64,000 nucleotides of DNA, from the NCBI GenBank assembly GCA_028277725.1, contig JANQFX010000105.1, positions 18,516-82,515 of the forward strand. The letters are read 5' to 3'. Of the stretch, positions 1-8,595 are shown piece by piece; the first letter of the stretch is position 1, and each line of letters begins with the position of its first letter. The DNA is from Thiohalocapsa sp. (lineage in GTDB: Bacteria > Pseudomonadota > Gammaproteobacteria > Chromatiales > Chromatiaceae). The translations under genes and the position numbers were made by a program. Under the pieces are notes generated by a model. The model was not told where the DNA came from. It saw only the letters and a program-made list of their open reading frames with translations, and searched no databases.

Positions 1-501
<501 letters not shown>

Positions 502-531
502 GCAGCGCCCCAGCCGCAGGCCGGGTTCACC

Positions 532-1416
532 CTATTGCGTGGACGGCGCGGGCGGCATCGGCGTCGGCGGCGGGACCGCGCCCGGGGGTGCCGGAGCCGC
601 CGGTGGCTGGGGCGGCTGTGCGCCGAGGCCCATGGCGTTGCGCACGTAGTTCGGGAAGTCTGGGTTGGTCCAGCCGTCGGCGGCAAGCTTGTCCTTCGGC
701 GGGCGCAGACGCGCGGTGTAGTCGAGCACGGCGGCCTGCTGCGCCGACGTAAACCCTTGGACCTGCTTGACCATTTCCGAATCGGCATTGCGCCTGCGGC
801 CGGTGCGGATCTGGTCGAACTGGCGCATCAGGTAGGGATAGTGCTGGCCGGCGACGGCCGGGATGTGCTTGTCGACATCGCCCTCTCCAGCGGCGCCGTG
901 ACAGTCGACACAGTTCTCCTCGTAGAGCTGCTCGCCCAGGTCCAGATCCACCCCCGGGCCGACGCTGTTGTGCGGGGTCATGGGCAGGCTGGCCACGTAG
1001 GCCGCGACATCGGCGATCTGCTGCGGACCGCCCAGGATGTTAGGCACCGAAAAGGGGTACATGAGCGGGTTTTCCCGGTTACCGGAACGGAAATCCGCCA
1101 GCTGCTTGATGACGACGGTGCGCAGCTGGCCCGCGATTCGCGGATAGCGCCCGTCGGGCGTTCCCCAGCCCTCGGGCATGTGGCAGACGGCACAGGTGAG
1201 GTAGGCATCGCGACCGCGCTCGAGACTGGGCGTCAGCTCCATGACCGCGTCGTATTCGGCCTCAGCCACCGCGGCTGCATCCGCCGGAGGCGACGACTCG
1301 GCAACAGCCGACGGGACCGGCAGCAGCGACAGCACGGCGGCCAGACAGCCGCCGATCAGGAGTTGCGCGGGCTCGCGCCGGCGCCAATGGGATTCGGAAT
1401 GGTGGATCTGGGCCAT
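532..1416 (-). CDS. Diheme cytochrome c, cytochrome c4-like, with Pro-rich tail
   Basis: 294 residues with an N-terminal signal peptide (hydrophobic LLIGGCLAAVLSLL, cleavage near AVAE) and two heme-binding sites, CAVCH in the first half and CVDCH in the second, so it is a periplasmic two-domain c-type cytochrome. Each half carries an LxxFRxGxR-like stretch (KQLADFRSGNR, RQFDQIRTGRR) and a plausible Met ligand, as in cytochrome c4. The last 35 or so residues are an unusual Pro/Ala tail. The start is supported by AGAAGGAGG about 8 bases upstream. It probably shuttles electrons to a terminal oxidase or from sulfur oxidation; partner unknown. Confidence 0.88.
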   Translation of the reverse strand: MAQIHHSESHWRRREPAQLLIGGCLAAVLSLLPVPSAVAESSPPADAAAVAEAEYDAVMELTPSLERGRDAYLTCAVCHMPEGWGTPDGRYPRIAGQLRTVVIKQLADFRSGNRENPLMYPFSVPNILGGPQQIADVAAYVASLPMTPHNSVGPGVDLDLGEQLYEENCVDCHGAAGEGDVDKHIPAVAGQHYPYLMRQFDQIRTGRRRNADSEMVKQVQGFTSAQQAAVLDYTARLRPPKDKLAADGWTNPDFPNYVRNAMGLGAQPPQPPAAPAPPGAVPPPTPMPPAPSTQ

Positions 1417-1685
1417 TGGAGGGTCCTCCTTCTGCGCGCGGGCCCCTGTCTTCGGGCAGGGGTCCCGCGGGATTCATCAACGGCTCTCAAGGACTTGGCC
1501 TTGGGTGCATGGGGCACCGACCTGCCGGCCGCAGTATCGCACCGGGGCCTGACTCTGTCTGCTCGTCCCTGCCTGCGTATACAAGAACGGGGATCGTCGC
1601 CGACGGTCGCGCTGACAGGGAGCCGGGGCTCAGGGTACCATTCATTTTTCCGAGCACGATCGCGACGGAAGCGCCAAGCCCCCGC

Positions 1686-2435
1686 ATGAACGACGATCGC
1701 AGACCAGATTGGAGCGGGCGCGGCCCATCCGACCGACCAAACCGCCCTGTCCCGGGCCAGCAGGCGCACGGGAGCGAGGGTCCCCGTCTCGAAGGCCAGG
1801 CCCAACCGCTGCAGCGCGCCAAACGCCCGCGCAGTTCGAAGTCCAGCCGTCATCGCTCATCGAGCCGCAGTCGGCATCAGATTCGCCGGCTGAAGATACT
1901 CGCCGCGGTGCTCGCCAGCGCCGTCGTGGCCAGCCTGGTGATCCTGGTCGTCATGTACTTTCGCATCGATCAGCTCCGCGACGGCCGCAGCGCTGAGTCG
2001 GTCCAGCGCAGACAGGTCGAGGCAGAACTCGCCAGGGCGCAGGAGCGCATCACCTCGCTCAACAGCGACCTGCAGATCCTGCTCCAGAACCGCATCCCAG
2101 GCGTCGATCAGCTCGTCTACAACCGGCAGATCGAGCTGAACGACCAGTACGTCCAGTCGATCACCTTCGTCGAGTCCGGTCTGGGCAACGAAAAGACCGT
2201 CGAGTTCAGTACCGTGCTGCAGAATGTTCGCACGGGCCCGATCCTACCGAAGGTCACCATCGTGCTGTTCGACGAGGCCGGCATGCAGACGGGCATGGCC
2301 CAACTCGACCGGAGCCACACCATCACGCCGGTCGACATCCCGGAGATGCAGCCCGGCGAGACGCGGACCTACTCGACGCGCATCGAGCTGAACCGCGAAC
2401 AACCCTCGAAGTACTTCGTCGTCGAGGTCCTCTGA
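1686..2435 (+). CDS. Membrane-anchored coiled-coil protein of unknown function
   Basis: 249 residues. A basic Ser/Arg-rich N-terminus of about 75 residues is followed by one membrane helix (LAAVLASAVVASLVILVVMY), a coiled-coil stretch (about 105-145, VEAELARAQERITSLNSDLQ) and a compact C-terminal domain of about 100 residues rich in beta strands. This bitopic layout resembles conserved gammaproteobacterial proteins of unknown role; I do not recognise a named family with confidence. The ATG at 1686 was chosen because earlier in-frame codons give low-complexity sequence. A tail-anchored periplasmic sensor or scaffold is possible but unproven. Confidence 0.7.
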   Translation: MNDDRRPDWSGRGPSDRPNRPVPGQQAHGSEGPRLEGQAQPLQRAKRPRSSKSSRHRSSSRSRHQIRRLKILAAVLASAVVASLVILVVMYFRIDQLRDGRSAESVQRRQVEAELARAQERITSLNSDLQILLQNRIPGVDQLVYNRQIELNDQYVQSITFVESGLGNEKTVEFSTVLQNVRTGPILPKVTIVLFDEAGMQTGMAQLDRSHTITPVDIPEMQPGETRTYSTRIELNREQPSKYFVVEVL

Positions 2436-2470
2436 CCGGGATCGGCACAAGGCATCGCGGACGCCTTCAC

Positions 2471-2496
2471 GAGAACTCGATCACGACAACGAACCC
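2471..2496. repeat. Weak copy of the ACGACAACGA dispersed element
   Basis: The short stretch CTCGATCACGACAACGAACC resembles one arm of the intergenic element seen better at 61373, 42894, 49877 and 21795. Only one half-site is present here. It lies just after the membrane coiled-coil gene. Confidence 0.3.
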
Positions 2497-2644
2497 GACG
2501 GGGACGCAGACATCGGTGAGTGTTGTCTGCGGACCTTGGGCGCCGCAGTACCGGCGTCCGTCGTCTCGATGTCATCCCACCGCTGACGAAAGCTCCGCCG
2601 TCTCCGACAGATGCCCCTAGCCGGATAGCCGGAACCCCCGACGA

Positions 2645-2707
2645 TTATCCACAGCCGGGGCCAATGACGGCGCGCTGTAGGGGCCGTCAGCCTGCGAGTT
2701 ATCCACA
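2645..2707 (+). promoter_or_regulatory. Two perfect DnaA boxes upstream of nrdA
   Basis: TTATCCACA occurs exactly at 2645-2653 and again at 2699-2707, both matching the DnaA consensus, with looser CCCACAG and CACACAG copies just after the second. They lie about 60-120 bases upstream of the nrdA promoter. In Escherichia coli two DnaA boxes in front of nrdAB tie dNTP synthesis to replication initiation, so the same role is inferred here. No origin-like AT-rich unwinding region or dnaA gene is nearby, so this is not read as oriC. Confidence 0.75.
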
Positions 2708-2747
2708 GCTTGCCCACAGGCTGCACACAGCCTTCTCCGCCGTTTAA

Positions 2748-2793
2748 TCACAATATGTTGTGGTTGACAGGCACTCACCAGCATATATATTCG
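2748..2793 (+). promoter_or_regulatory. nrdA promoter with tandem NrdR boxes
   Basis: Box 1 at 2748-2763 (TCACAATATGTTGTGG) matches the NrdR consensus at about 13 of 16 positions. Box 2 at 2778-2793 shares the ATATAT core. The boxes start 30 bases apart, close to the three-helical-turn spacing typical of NrdR operators. Between and within them lie a -35 TTGACA (2764-2769) and a -10 TATATT (2786-2791) with a 16-base spacer. NrdR bound at both boxes would cover the promoter when dATP is abundant. The remainder of the 499-base gap before nrdA holds the DnaA boxes and no gene. Confidence 0.72.
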
Positions 2794-2934
2794 GTTCAGA
2801 CGTGATTGCCCCGCGCTGCGGGCAGCGGGCGGATGCGCTTTGATTCCCACGCCCGCTCGGCCGGTGACGCGCGCCCGACCCGTCATCCCCGCAGCAAGTC
2901 CCCGCATCACCATAGCGACACCGAGGAGAGCCCC

Positions 2935-5900
2935 ATGGCCGCCGCCAAGCCCCTAGATACCCCGAGCAACGATCAGCACGAGGCCGCCGTGGCGGTGAGG
3001 GCCCAGGCCGCGCACGACACACCACCCGCCTCGGCGGCGGAACTCGGCGGCCACCAGCCCGGCCGGGTCCAGGTGATCCGTCGCAACGGCAAGGTCACCC
3101 ACTTCGACCCGAACAAGATCAAGGTGGCCATGACCAAAGCCTTCCTCGCCGTCGAGGGCGGCAGCGCCGCGGCCTCCTCACGCATTCACGACCGGGTGGA
3201 GTCCCTCACCGAGCAGGTGGCGAGCGCGCTGACCCGGCGCCTGCCGGGCGGCGGCACCGTGCACATCGAGGACATCCAGGATCAGGTGGAGCTGGCGCTG
3301 ATGCGCGCCGGCGAGCACAAGGTGGCCCGCGACTACGTGCTCTATCGCGATGCACGCGCCCGCGAGCGCGCCGAGAAGAGCGCCGCCGGCGCCGCGGTGG
3401 AGGGCGCCGTCGAGCAGGGGTTGCACATCACGCTGGCCGACGGCAACACCCGGCCCTTGGATACCGAGCGCCTGGCGCGACTGGTGGATGAGGCCGCGCG
3501 AGGGCTGGACGGCGTCGAAGCCGAGGCCATCCTGACCGATACGCTGCGCAACCTCTTCGACGGCGTCAAAGAGGCCGACGTGAGCCAGGCGCTGGTGATG
3601 TCGGCGCGCGCCATGATCGAGCGCGAACCCGCCTACAGCCAGGCCGCAGCCAGGTTGCTGCTGGACATCATGCGGCGCGAGGCGCTGGGCTTTCTGGACC
3701 TCGGCGTGGGTGTCGAGACCCAGGCCGATATGGGCGAGCGCTATGCGGACTACTTCAAGGCCTATGTGCAGCGCGCCGGCGACCTGGAACTGCTCGACAA
3801 GCAGCTCGGGCGCTTCGACCTCGATCGCCTCGGCGCGGCGCTGAAACCGGAGCGCGATCTGCAGTTCACCTACCTCGGCCTGCAGACCCTCTACGACCGC
3901 TACTTTATCCACACCGACCGCGGCATCCGCTTCGAGCTGCCGCAGGCCTTCTTCATGCGCGTCGCCATGGGGCTCGCCATCAACGAGATCGACCGCGAGG
4001 AGCGGGCCATCGAGTTCTACGAGCTGCTGTCCAGCTTCGACTTCATGAGCAGCACGCCGACCCTGTTCAACTCCGGCACCCTGCGCCCGCAGCTCAGCTC
4101 CTGCTACCTCACCACGGTGCCGGACGACCTAGACGGCATCTACGGCGCCATCAAGGACAACGCCCTGCTGAGCAAGTTCGCCGGGGGGCTGGGCAACGAC
4201 TGGACCCGCGTGCGCGGCATGGGGGCCCACATCAAGGGCACCAACGGCAAGAGCCAGGGCGTGGTGCCCTTCTTGAAGGTGGCCAACGATACGGCCGTCG
4301 CCGTCAACCAGTGCTTCGCACCGGACACGACCGTGTTCACCGCCGATGGCCCCAAGCCCATCGCCGACATCAAGCGCGGCGATCTGGTGCTGGGCCAGCG
4401 CGGTCGCTACCGGGAGGTGACGGACCACATGGTCTACGACCAGAAGGACGCGCCGATGGTCCGGGTGCGGGTCAAGCACTCCGTGAACGATCTCAAGGTG
4501 ACCGCCGGGCATCCGTTCTGGGCCATCAAGGGTGTGCCTCAGGAGCAGTCCATCGAGCGCACCCTGCGGCAGATCGAGACCGGCCGCTTCAAGCCCGACT
4601 GGGTCGAGGCGGGCGCACTCGGCTGCGGCGACTATGTCGCGCAGGTGATCCCGGGTGAAGTCGTCCCCGTCGAGGGGTTCACCGAGGCCGACGCCCGCTT
4701 CTACGGCATCCTGCTCGGCGACGGACACCTGACCGGCGGCTACGAGTTCGGCGTGTCCGGCAACCCATGCCGAGACGGCGGCCATCTCGACTTCGTGCGC
4801 GCCTACCTCAGCGAGCGCGGTATCCACTTCTGGGAGAACGCTAGGGGCGACTCTTACCTCCAGATCAAGTGGTCCATCGGCAAGGGTCTTGCCCGCTGCG
4901 CCACCACCGGCCAGTGGGTCGGCCTGGACCAGGCCGCCCTGCCCTTCACCGAAGCCGACCTCTACGACGCCGCCCGCAACAAGCGCATCGCCCGGCGTTT
5001 CAGCCACCTGCCGCATAATCAGGCCCTGGCGCTGGTCCAGGGCCTGCTGGAGACCGACGGCGGTGTGAGTCGCGGCAAGGAGATCTACTTCACTAGTACC
5101 TCCGCGGCGCTCGCCGAAGGCCTGCGTTACCAACTGCTGCGCCTCGGGATTCCCTGCGCTGGACAGTACCGCGAGCGCGACAACGCCCACGACGGCACCC
5201 GCTCCGACGGCAGCGTTATCTCCTTCTCGGGCAGCACCCGCGCCTTCGACCTGCGCATCCCGGCGGCACCGCAGATCGCAGACCTCGTCGGGGTGCCGGC
5301 GCTGACCAAGCAGAACTGGTTCCGCCTCGGCAACTGGGTCTTCACCCGCGTCAAGGCCGTCGAGCCTATCGCGCCTGTGGCCGAGGTGCACGACCTCAAG
5401 GTGGACGGCGACGAAAGCTACATGACCGCGGCGGCCCTGGTGCACAACGGCGGCAAGCGCAAGGGCGCGGTCTGCGCCTATCTCGAGACTTGGCACGTGG
5501 ACATCGAGGAGTTCCTGGACCTGCGCAAGAACACCGGCGACGACCGCCGCCGCTGCCACGACATGAACACCGCCAACTGGGTGCCGGACCTGTTCATGAA
5601 GCGCGTCGCCGAGGACGGCATGTGGTCCCTGTTCAGCCCGGACGAGACACCGGACCTGCACGACCTGATGGGCCAGGCCTTCGAGCAGGCCTACACCGCC
5701 TACGAGGAACGTGGCGAGCGGGGGGAGCTCCGCGTCCACAAGCGGATCAAGGCGGTGGATCTGTGGCGCAAGATGCTGGCCATGCTGTTCGAGACCGGTC
5801 ATCCGTGGGTCGCCTTCAAGGACCCCTGCAACCTGCGCTACACCAACCAGCACATCGGCCAGGTGCACAGCTCCAACCTCTGCACCGAGATTACGCTGCA

Positions 5901-7026
5901 CACCAACGATCAGGAGATCGCGGTCTGCAACCTAGGGTCGGTCAACCTGGCCAACCACGTCGGCCACAACGGCCTGGACACCGCCAAGCTCGAGAAGACC
6001 GTCGACACCGCCATGCGCATGCTCGACAACGTCATCGACTACAACTTCTACAACGTGCCCCAGGCGCGCAAGTCCAACCTGCGCCATCGCCCGGTGGGCC
6101 TGGGGCTGATGGGCTTCCAGGACGCGCTGTACAAGCTCGGCATCGCCTACGCCAGCCCCGAGGCCGTGCAGTTCGCCGATCAGAGCATGGAGCGGCTGAG
6201 CTACTACGCCATCCAGGCCAGCACCGACTTAGCCTCCGAGCGCGGACGCTACCAGAGCTTCGACGGCAGCCTGTGGAGCCAGGGCGTGCTTCCCATCGAC
6301 AGTATCCAGCGGCTCGCCGAAGGCCGCGGCGGGTATCTCGACATGGACACCAGCGTGACGCTGGATTGGGACGCCCTGCGCGAGCGGGTGCGCACCATCG
6401 GCATGCGCAACAGCAACTGCATGGCCATCGCCCCCACGGCCACCATCAGCAACATCTGCGGCGTCAGCCAGTCCATCGAGCCCACGTACCAGAACCTGTT
6501 CGTCAAATCGAACCTGTCCGGCGAGTTCACCGTCGTCAACCCGTACCTGGTCGCCGACCTGAAGCAACGCGGCCTCTGGGACAGCGTCATGGTCAACGAC
6601 CTCAAGTACTACGACGGCAGCGTGCAGCAGATCGACCGCGTGCCCGACGACCTGAAGCAGACCTACGCCACGGCCTTCGAGATCGACGCCCGCTGGCTGG
6701 TGGAGGCCGGCAGCCGCCGTCAGAAGTGGCTCGACCAGGCCCAGAGCCTGAACCTGTACATGAGCGAGCCCTCGGGCAAGAAGCTCGACAACCTATACAA
6801 GCTCGCCTGGGTGCGCGGCCTCAAGACCACCTACTACCTCCGCTCCATGGGCGCCACCCACGTCGAAAAGTCCACCATGGACGACGCGAGCAAGGCCAAC
6901 CGCCTGTCCGCCGTCGGCGGCAGCTACGTCAGCATGGGCAAGAGCAACGGCAAGGGGAATGGCAACGGCGCCGAAGCGCCCCAGGCGTGCTCCATCCTCG
7001 ATCCGGAGTGCGAGAGCTGTCAGTGA
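2935..7026 (+). CDS. nrdA: Class I ribonucleoside-diphosphate reductase alpha subunit, intein-containing precursor
   Basis: The 1363-residue precursor would yield a 984-residue NrdA after intein removal. NrdA reduces ribonucleotides to deoxyribonucleotides with NrdB. Two N-terminal ATP-cone regions are visible (VQVIRRNGKVTHFDPNKIKV and, about 110 residues later, ITLADGNTRPLDTERLARLV), implying allosteric ATP/dATP activity control. The catalytic barrel has SSNLCTEITLH, NSNCMAIAPTATIS and the MGATHVEKS region, and the C-terminus CSILDPECESCQ carries the redox Cys pair. An intein interrupts the conserved AVNQ/GGKRKGA segment. The ATG at 2935 follows a GAGGAGAG ribosome site. nrdB is not adjacent but 7.9 kb downstream, which is unusual. 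Confidence 0.97.
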   Translation: MAAAKPLDTPSNDQHEAAVAVRAQAAHDTPPASAAELGGHQPGRVQVIRRNGKVTHFDPNKIKVAMTKAFLAVEGGSAAASSRIHDRVESLTEQVASALTRRLPGGGTVHIEDIQDQVELALMRAGEHKVARDYVLYRDARARERAEKSAAGAAVEGAVEQGLHITLADGNTRPLDTERLARLVDEAARGLDGVEAEAILTDTLRNLFDGVKEADVSQALVMSARAMIEREPAYSQAAARLLLDIMRREALGFLDLGVGVETQADMGERYADYFKAYVQRAGDLELLDKQLGRFDLDRLGAALKPERDLQFTYLGLQTLYDRYFIHTDRGIRFELPQAFFMRVAMGLAINEIDREERAIEFYELLSSFDFMSSTPTLFNSGTLRPQLSSCYLTTVPDDLDGIYGAIKDNALLSKFAGGLGNDWTRVRGMGAHIKGTNGKSQGVVPFLKVANDTAVAVNQCFAPDTTVFTADGPKPIADIKRGDLVLGQRGRYREVTDHMVYDQKDAPMVRVRVKHSVNDLKVTAGHPFWAIKGVPQEQSIERTLRQIETGRFKPDWVEAGALGCGDYVAQVIPGEVVPVEGFTEADARFYGILLGDGHLTGGYEFGVSGNPCRDGGHLDFVRAYLSERGIHFWENARGDSYLQIKWSIGKGLARCATTGQWVGLDQAALPFTEADLYDAARNKRIARRFSHLPHNQALALVQGLLETDGGVSRGKEIYFTSTSAALAEGLRYQLLRLGIPCAGQYRERDNAHDGTRSDGSVISFSGSTRAFDLRIPAAPQIADLVGVPALTKQNWFRLGNWVFTRVKAVEPIAPVAEVHDLKVDGDESYMTAAALVHNGGKRKGAVCAYLETWHVDIEEFLDLRKNTGDDRRRCHDMNTANWVPDLFMKRVAEDGMWSLFSPDETPDLHDLMGQAFEQAYTAYEERGERGELRVHKRIKAVDLWRKMLAMLFETGHPWVAFKDPCNLRYTNQHIGQVHSSNLCTEITLHTNDQEIAVCNLGSVNLANHVGHNGLDTAKLEKTVDTAMRMLDNVIDYNFYNVPQARKSNLRHRPVGLGLMGFQDALYKLGIAYASPEAVQFADQSMERLSYYAIQASTDLASERGRYQSFDGSLWSQGVLPIDSIQRLAEGRGGYLDMDTSVTLDWDALRERVRTIGMRNSNCMAIAPTATISNICGVSQSIEPTYQNLFVKSNLSGEFTVVNPYLVADLKQRGLWDSVMVNDLKYYDGSVQQIDRVPDDLKQTYATAFEIDARWLVEAGSRRQKWLDQAQSLNLYMSEPSGKKLDNLYKLAWVRGLKTTYYLRSMGATHVEKSTMDDASKANRLSAVGGSYVSMGKSNGKGNGNGAEAPQACSILDPECESCQ
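4312..5448 (+). other. Intein with LAGLIDADG homing endonuclease inside NrdA; Gly at +1
   Basis: This 379-residue insertion (precursor residues 460-838) starts with Cys in CFAPDTTVFTADG (block A), has a block B with TAGHPFW, two dodecapeptide endonuclease motifs (ILLGDGHLTGG and LLETDGGVSRG, both acidic residues kept), block F (VHDLKVDGDESYMT) and ends ALVHN. It is therefore a full-length splicing domain plus potentially active homing endonuclease. The residue after the terminal Asn is Gly, not the Cys, Ser or Thr of canonical inteins, while the flanking exteins rejoin to the usual AVNQGGKRKGA. Splicing by a +1-independent route, or only cleavage, is possible. Confidence 0.93.
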
Positions 7027-7067
7027 GGGGAAGTTTGAAGGGGGAAGGGTGAAGTTTGAAGGGAAGA

Positions 7068-7088
7068 CCGGCGCGCTGGGCGCGCCGG
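7068..7088 (+). terminator. GC-rich hairpin downstream of nrdA
   Basis: A perfect 9-base inverted repeat CCGGCGCGC/GCGCGCCGG with a TGG loop lies 42 bases after the nrdA stop. It is not followed by a run of T, so it may act as an mRNA stabiliser or weak terminator. Between stop and hairpin the 13-base sequence GAAGTTTGAAGGG occurs twice. Confidence 0.4.
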
Positions 7089-7161
7089 CTTCCGCGCCTG
7101 GGACCGCCGGCCCGCGCGGCGCTAGCCGCGCTGCGCCCGAAACCGAGCCAAACCGACTGCA

Positions 7162-7181
7162 ATATGGCGAAATCGCCATAT
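7162..7181 (+). promoter_or_regulatory. Palindromic operator upstream of brnTA
   Basis: Perfect inverted repeat ATATGGCGA-AA-TCGCCATAT, 18 bases before the brnT start. BrnA is a ribbon-helix-helix repressor known to autoregulate brnTA, so this palindrome is the obvious binding site. No clear -35/-10 pair is visible, but the position fits a promoter overlap. Confidence 0.65.
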
Positions 7182-7198
7182 CCCTGCTAACCTGACTC

Positions 7199-7492
7199 AT
7201 GAAGGCGCCTACGTTCGAATGGGACGAAGCCAAGAACCTGGCAAATCAGCGCAAGCACGGCGTGGCCTTCGAGGACGCCCAAATGGCGTTCCGAGACCCT
7301 CGCCGAATCGTTGCCAAGGATCACAAGCACAGCCGCACCGAGGAAAGGTTCTATTGCTTCGGGCTCGACAAGGACGGCCGCGGCATCCTGACGGTTCGGT
7401 TTACCTATCGAGCGGGTCGCATACGCATCATCGGCGCGGGTTACTGGAGAGAGGGGAAAGCCCTTTATGAACAGGCCAATAGACTACACTGA
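7199..7492 (+). CDS. brnT: BrnT-type ribonuclease toxin
   Basis: 97 residues of the BrnT (DUF497) toxin family, a RelE-fold endoribonuclease that inhibits translation. Characteristic features are FEWDEAKNLANQRKHGVAFEDA at the N-terminus (the W-DE-K-N-KH signature), the EERFYCFG strand and the VRFTYRAGRIRIIGAGYW core containing the conserved basic residues. Length is normal for the family. It overlaps the antitoxin brnA by 26 bases, indicating translational coupling. Base composition is lower in GC than neighbouring core genes, fitting acquisition with the accessory patch between nrdA and nrdB. Confidence 0.92.
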   Translation: MKAPTFEWDEAKNLANQRKHGVAFEDAQMAFRDPRRIVAKDHKHSRTEERFYCFGLDKDGRGILTVRFTYRAGRIRIIGAGYWREGKALYEQANRLH

Positions 7493-7715
7493 CGAATCGC
7501 TCGGTGAGCTCGAGATCGTCGCCGATTTCCTGCCGTCGCCCGACGACCTCGTCCTCAAGCAACAACAAACCAAAGTCACGATTTCACTCAGCACGGAGAG
7601 TGTCGAGTTCTTCAAAGCCGCGGCCAAGCGCCACAATACGCCTTACCAGAAGCTCATTCGTCAGTTGTTGGATGAGTACGTCGCTCACGAAAAGCAGAAG
7701 GCTTCGCCCTCGTAG
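7467..7715 (+). CDS. brnA: BrnA-type antitoxin
   Basis: 82 residues with a C-terminal ribbon-helix-helix fold: the strand TKVTISLSTESVEFFKAAAK is followed by PYQKLIRQLLDEYVAHE. The N-terminal half contains the acidic toxin-binding stretch (DESLGELEIVADFLPSPDD). It neutralises BrnT and represses the operon, probably at the palindrome 7162-7181. Its start lies inside brnT, the usual toxin-first BrnTA order. Nothing indicates inactivation. Confidence 0.88.
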   Translation: MNRPIDYTDESLGELEIVADFLPSPDDLVLKQQQTKVTISLSTESVEFFKAAAKRHNTPYQKLIRQLLDEYVAHEKQKASPS

Positions 7716-7795
7716 CTTGATGCTTCTGCTTGTTGACGCTGCCGTCGATCTACCTGCCAACCCTCACCGCGTTTTTGCGGAATCGGAAATAGAAA

Positions 7796-8014
7796 ATGCT
7801 TCAGCATAAGGGCTACCGCGGTACTTTCGAGCAAGATGAAGGCGTCCTGCACGGCCGAGTGATCAGGTTGCGCGACGTCATCACCTTTGTCGGCCAGCCC
7901 GAGGACGAGATGGACCAGGCCTTCCGCGACAGCATCGACGACTACCTAGGTTTTTGTGCTAAGCGCGGAGAGCTACCGCCGACTGTCAATGCAGATGCAA
8001 GTAAAGGAATTTGA
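7796..8014 (+). pseudogene. HicB-like antitoxin, N-terminal fragment truncated by a repeat
   Basis: The 72-residue frame begins like HicB antitoxins of the ribonuclease-H-like type (HKGYRGTFEQDEGVLHGRVI, then LRDVITFVGQPEDEMDQAFR and DSIDDYLGFCAKRG). Full-length homologues are about 110 residues and end with a ribbon-helix-helix that is missing here. The frame runs into the short repeat at 8003-8024 and stops within it. No hicA toxin is present upstream. Most likely a decayed remnant. Confidence 0.75.
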
Positions 8015-8024
8015 CCCCTTTGCC
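8003..8024 (-). repeat. Short dispersed repeat, AAAGGGGTCAAATTCCTTT type
   Basis: On the minus strand the sequence reads GGCAAAGGGGTCAAATTCCT. It belongs to a GGGG(T/C)CA-beginning family that also occurs at 9500-9520 and 10595-10640. Such sequences commonly border REP-associated tyrosine transposase genes in Proteobacteria; none is present here. It marks the breakpoint of the HicB fragment. Confidence 0.5.
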
Positions 8025-8057
8025 AACAACAGAACAGAGACCGCAGGCACCAGTACC

Positions 8058-8423
8058 ATGCCACAAGACTTCAACGACGACCCCCACCTCGACGTCTGCC
8101 AGAACATCGAATTTGGCCTGCGTGTGCAGTACGACCGCTCACCCGGCCTCACCGACACCCAATGCATCTTCGCCCTCGACAGCGCCAAGGTGGCCATCAA
8201 ACAGCAGCTCGGCTACGCCAAGAACGAACGCGTCAACGTACTGCCGGGCACGGAAGGCATCATCGACTGGTGCGTGAGCATCGGCCAAGAGCGCATCGGC
8301 GACGCGAGTGACCTGACCCTCAAGGAATACGTGGCCCGGATGGAGAAGATCAAACGGTCGGTGAAGGGGCATTCCGAGGCGGGGCCGCGTGGGTATCGCG
8401 AGTTTATTCGGGAGTATGTCTAA
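8058..8423 (+). CDS. Hypothetical protein, 121 residues
   Basis: Begins MPQDFNDDPHLDVCQNIEFG and ends YREFIREYV. It is a compact soluble protein with one central hydrophobic helix (CIFALDSAKVAIKQQLGYA) and a charged helical C-terminus (DLTLKEYVARMEKIKRSVKG). I do not recognise the family. The ATG at 8058 was preferred because the frame upstream is a continuation of the decayed HicB region. Codon use is consistent with a real gene and it sits alone between the HicB remnant and the protease. A conserved C-terminal GPRGYREFI stretch suggests purifying selection, but this is a guess. Confidence 0.6.
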   Translation: MPQDFNDDPHLDVCQNIEFGLRVQYDRSPGLTDTQCIFALDSAKVAIKQQLGYAKNERVNVLPGTEGIIDWCVSIGQERIGDASDLTLKEYVARMEKIKRSVKGHSEAGPRGYREFIREYV

Positions 8424-8595
8424 CCGCCTTGTCCGGCACGGGATTAATCGTGGCATCTCCCGGTTTCTTCTGTCCCGCTTTCTTCGTTTTCTCCCGCTTC
8501 TCTCATCTGAGGTGCTTAGGCCGTGCCCTGCCTAGCACTCGGTGCACATGACCCAGCCTAGTTAACTGTTCGCCAGCGACAAAGAAGAGCACGTA

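Noticed and set aside
2645..2707. A chromosomal replication origin based on two DnaA boxes
   Set aside because: Only two perfect boxes, no AT-rich unwinding region and no dnaA, dnaN or gidA nearby; they fit nrdA regulation better.
4129..5901. A long open frame of 590 codons antisense to nrdA and its intein
   Set aside because: It mirrors the codon pattern of a high-GC gene, has no recognisable domain and would overlap a certain gene completely.
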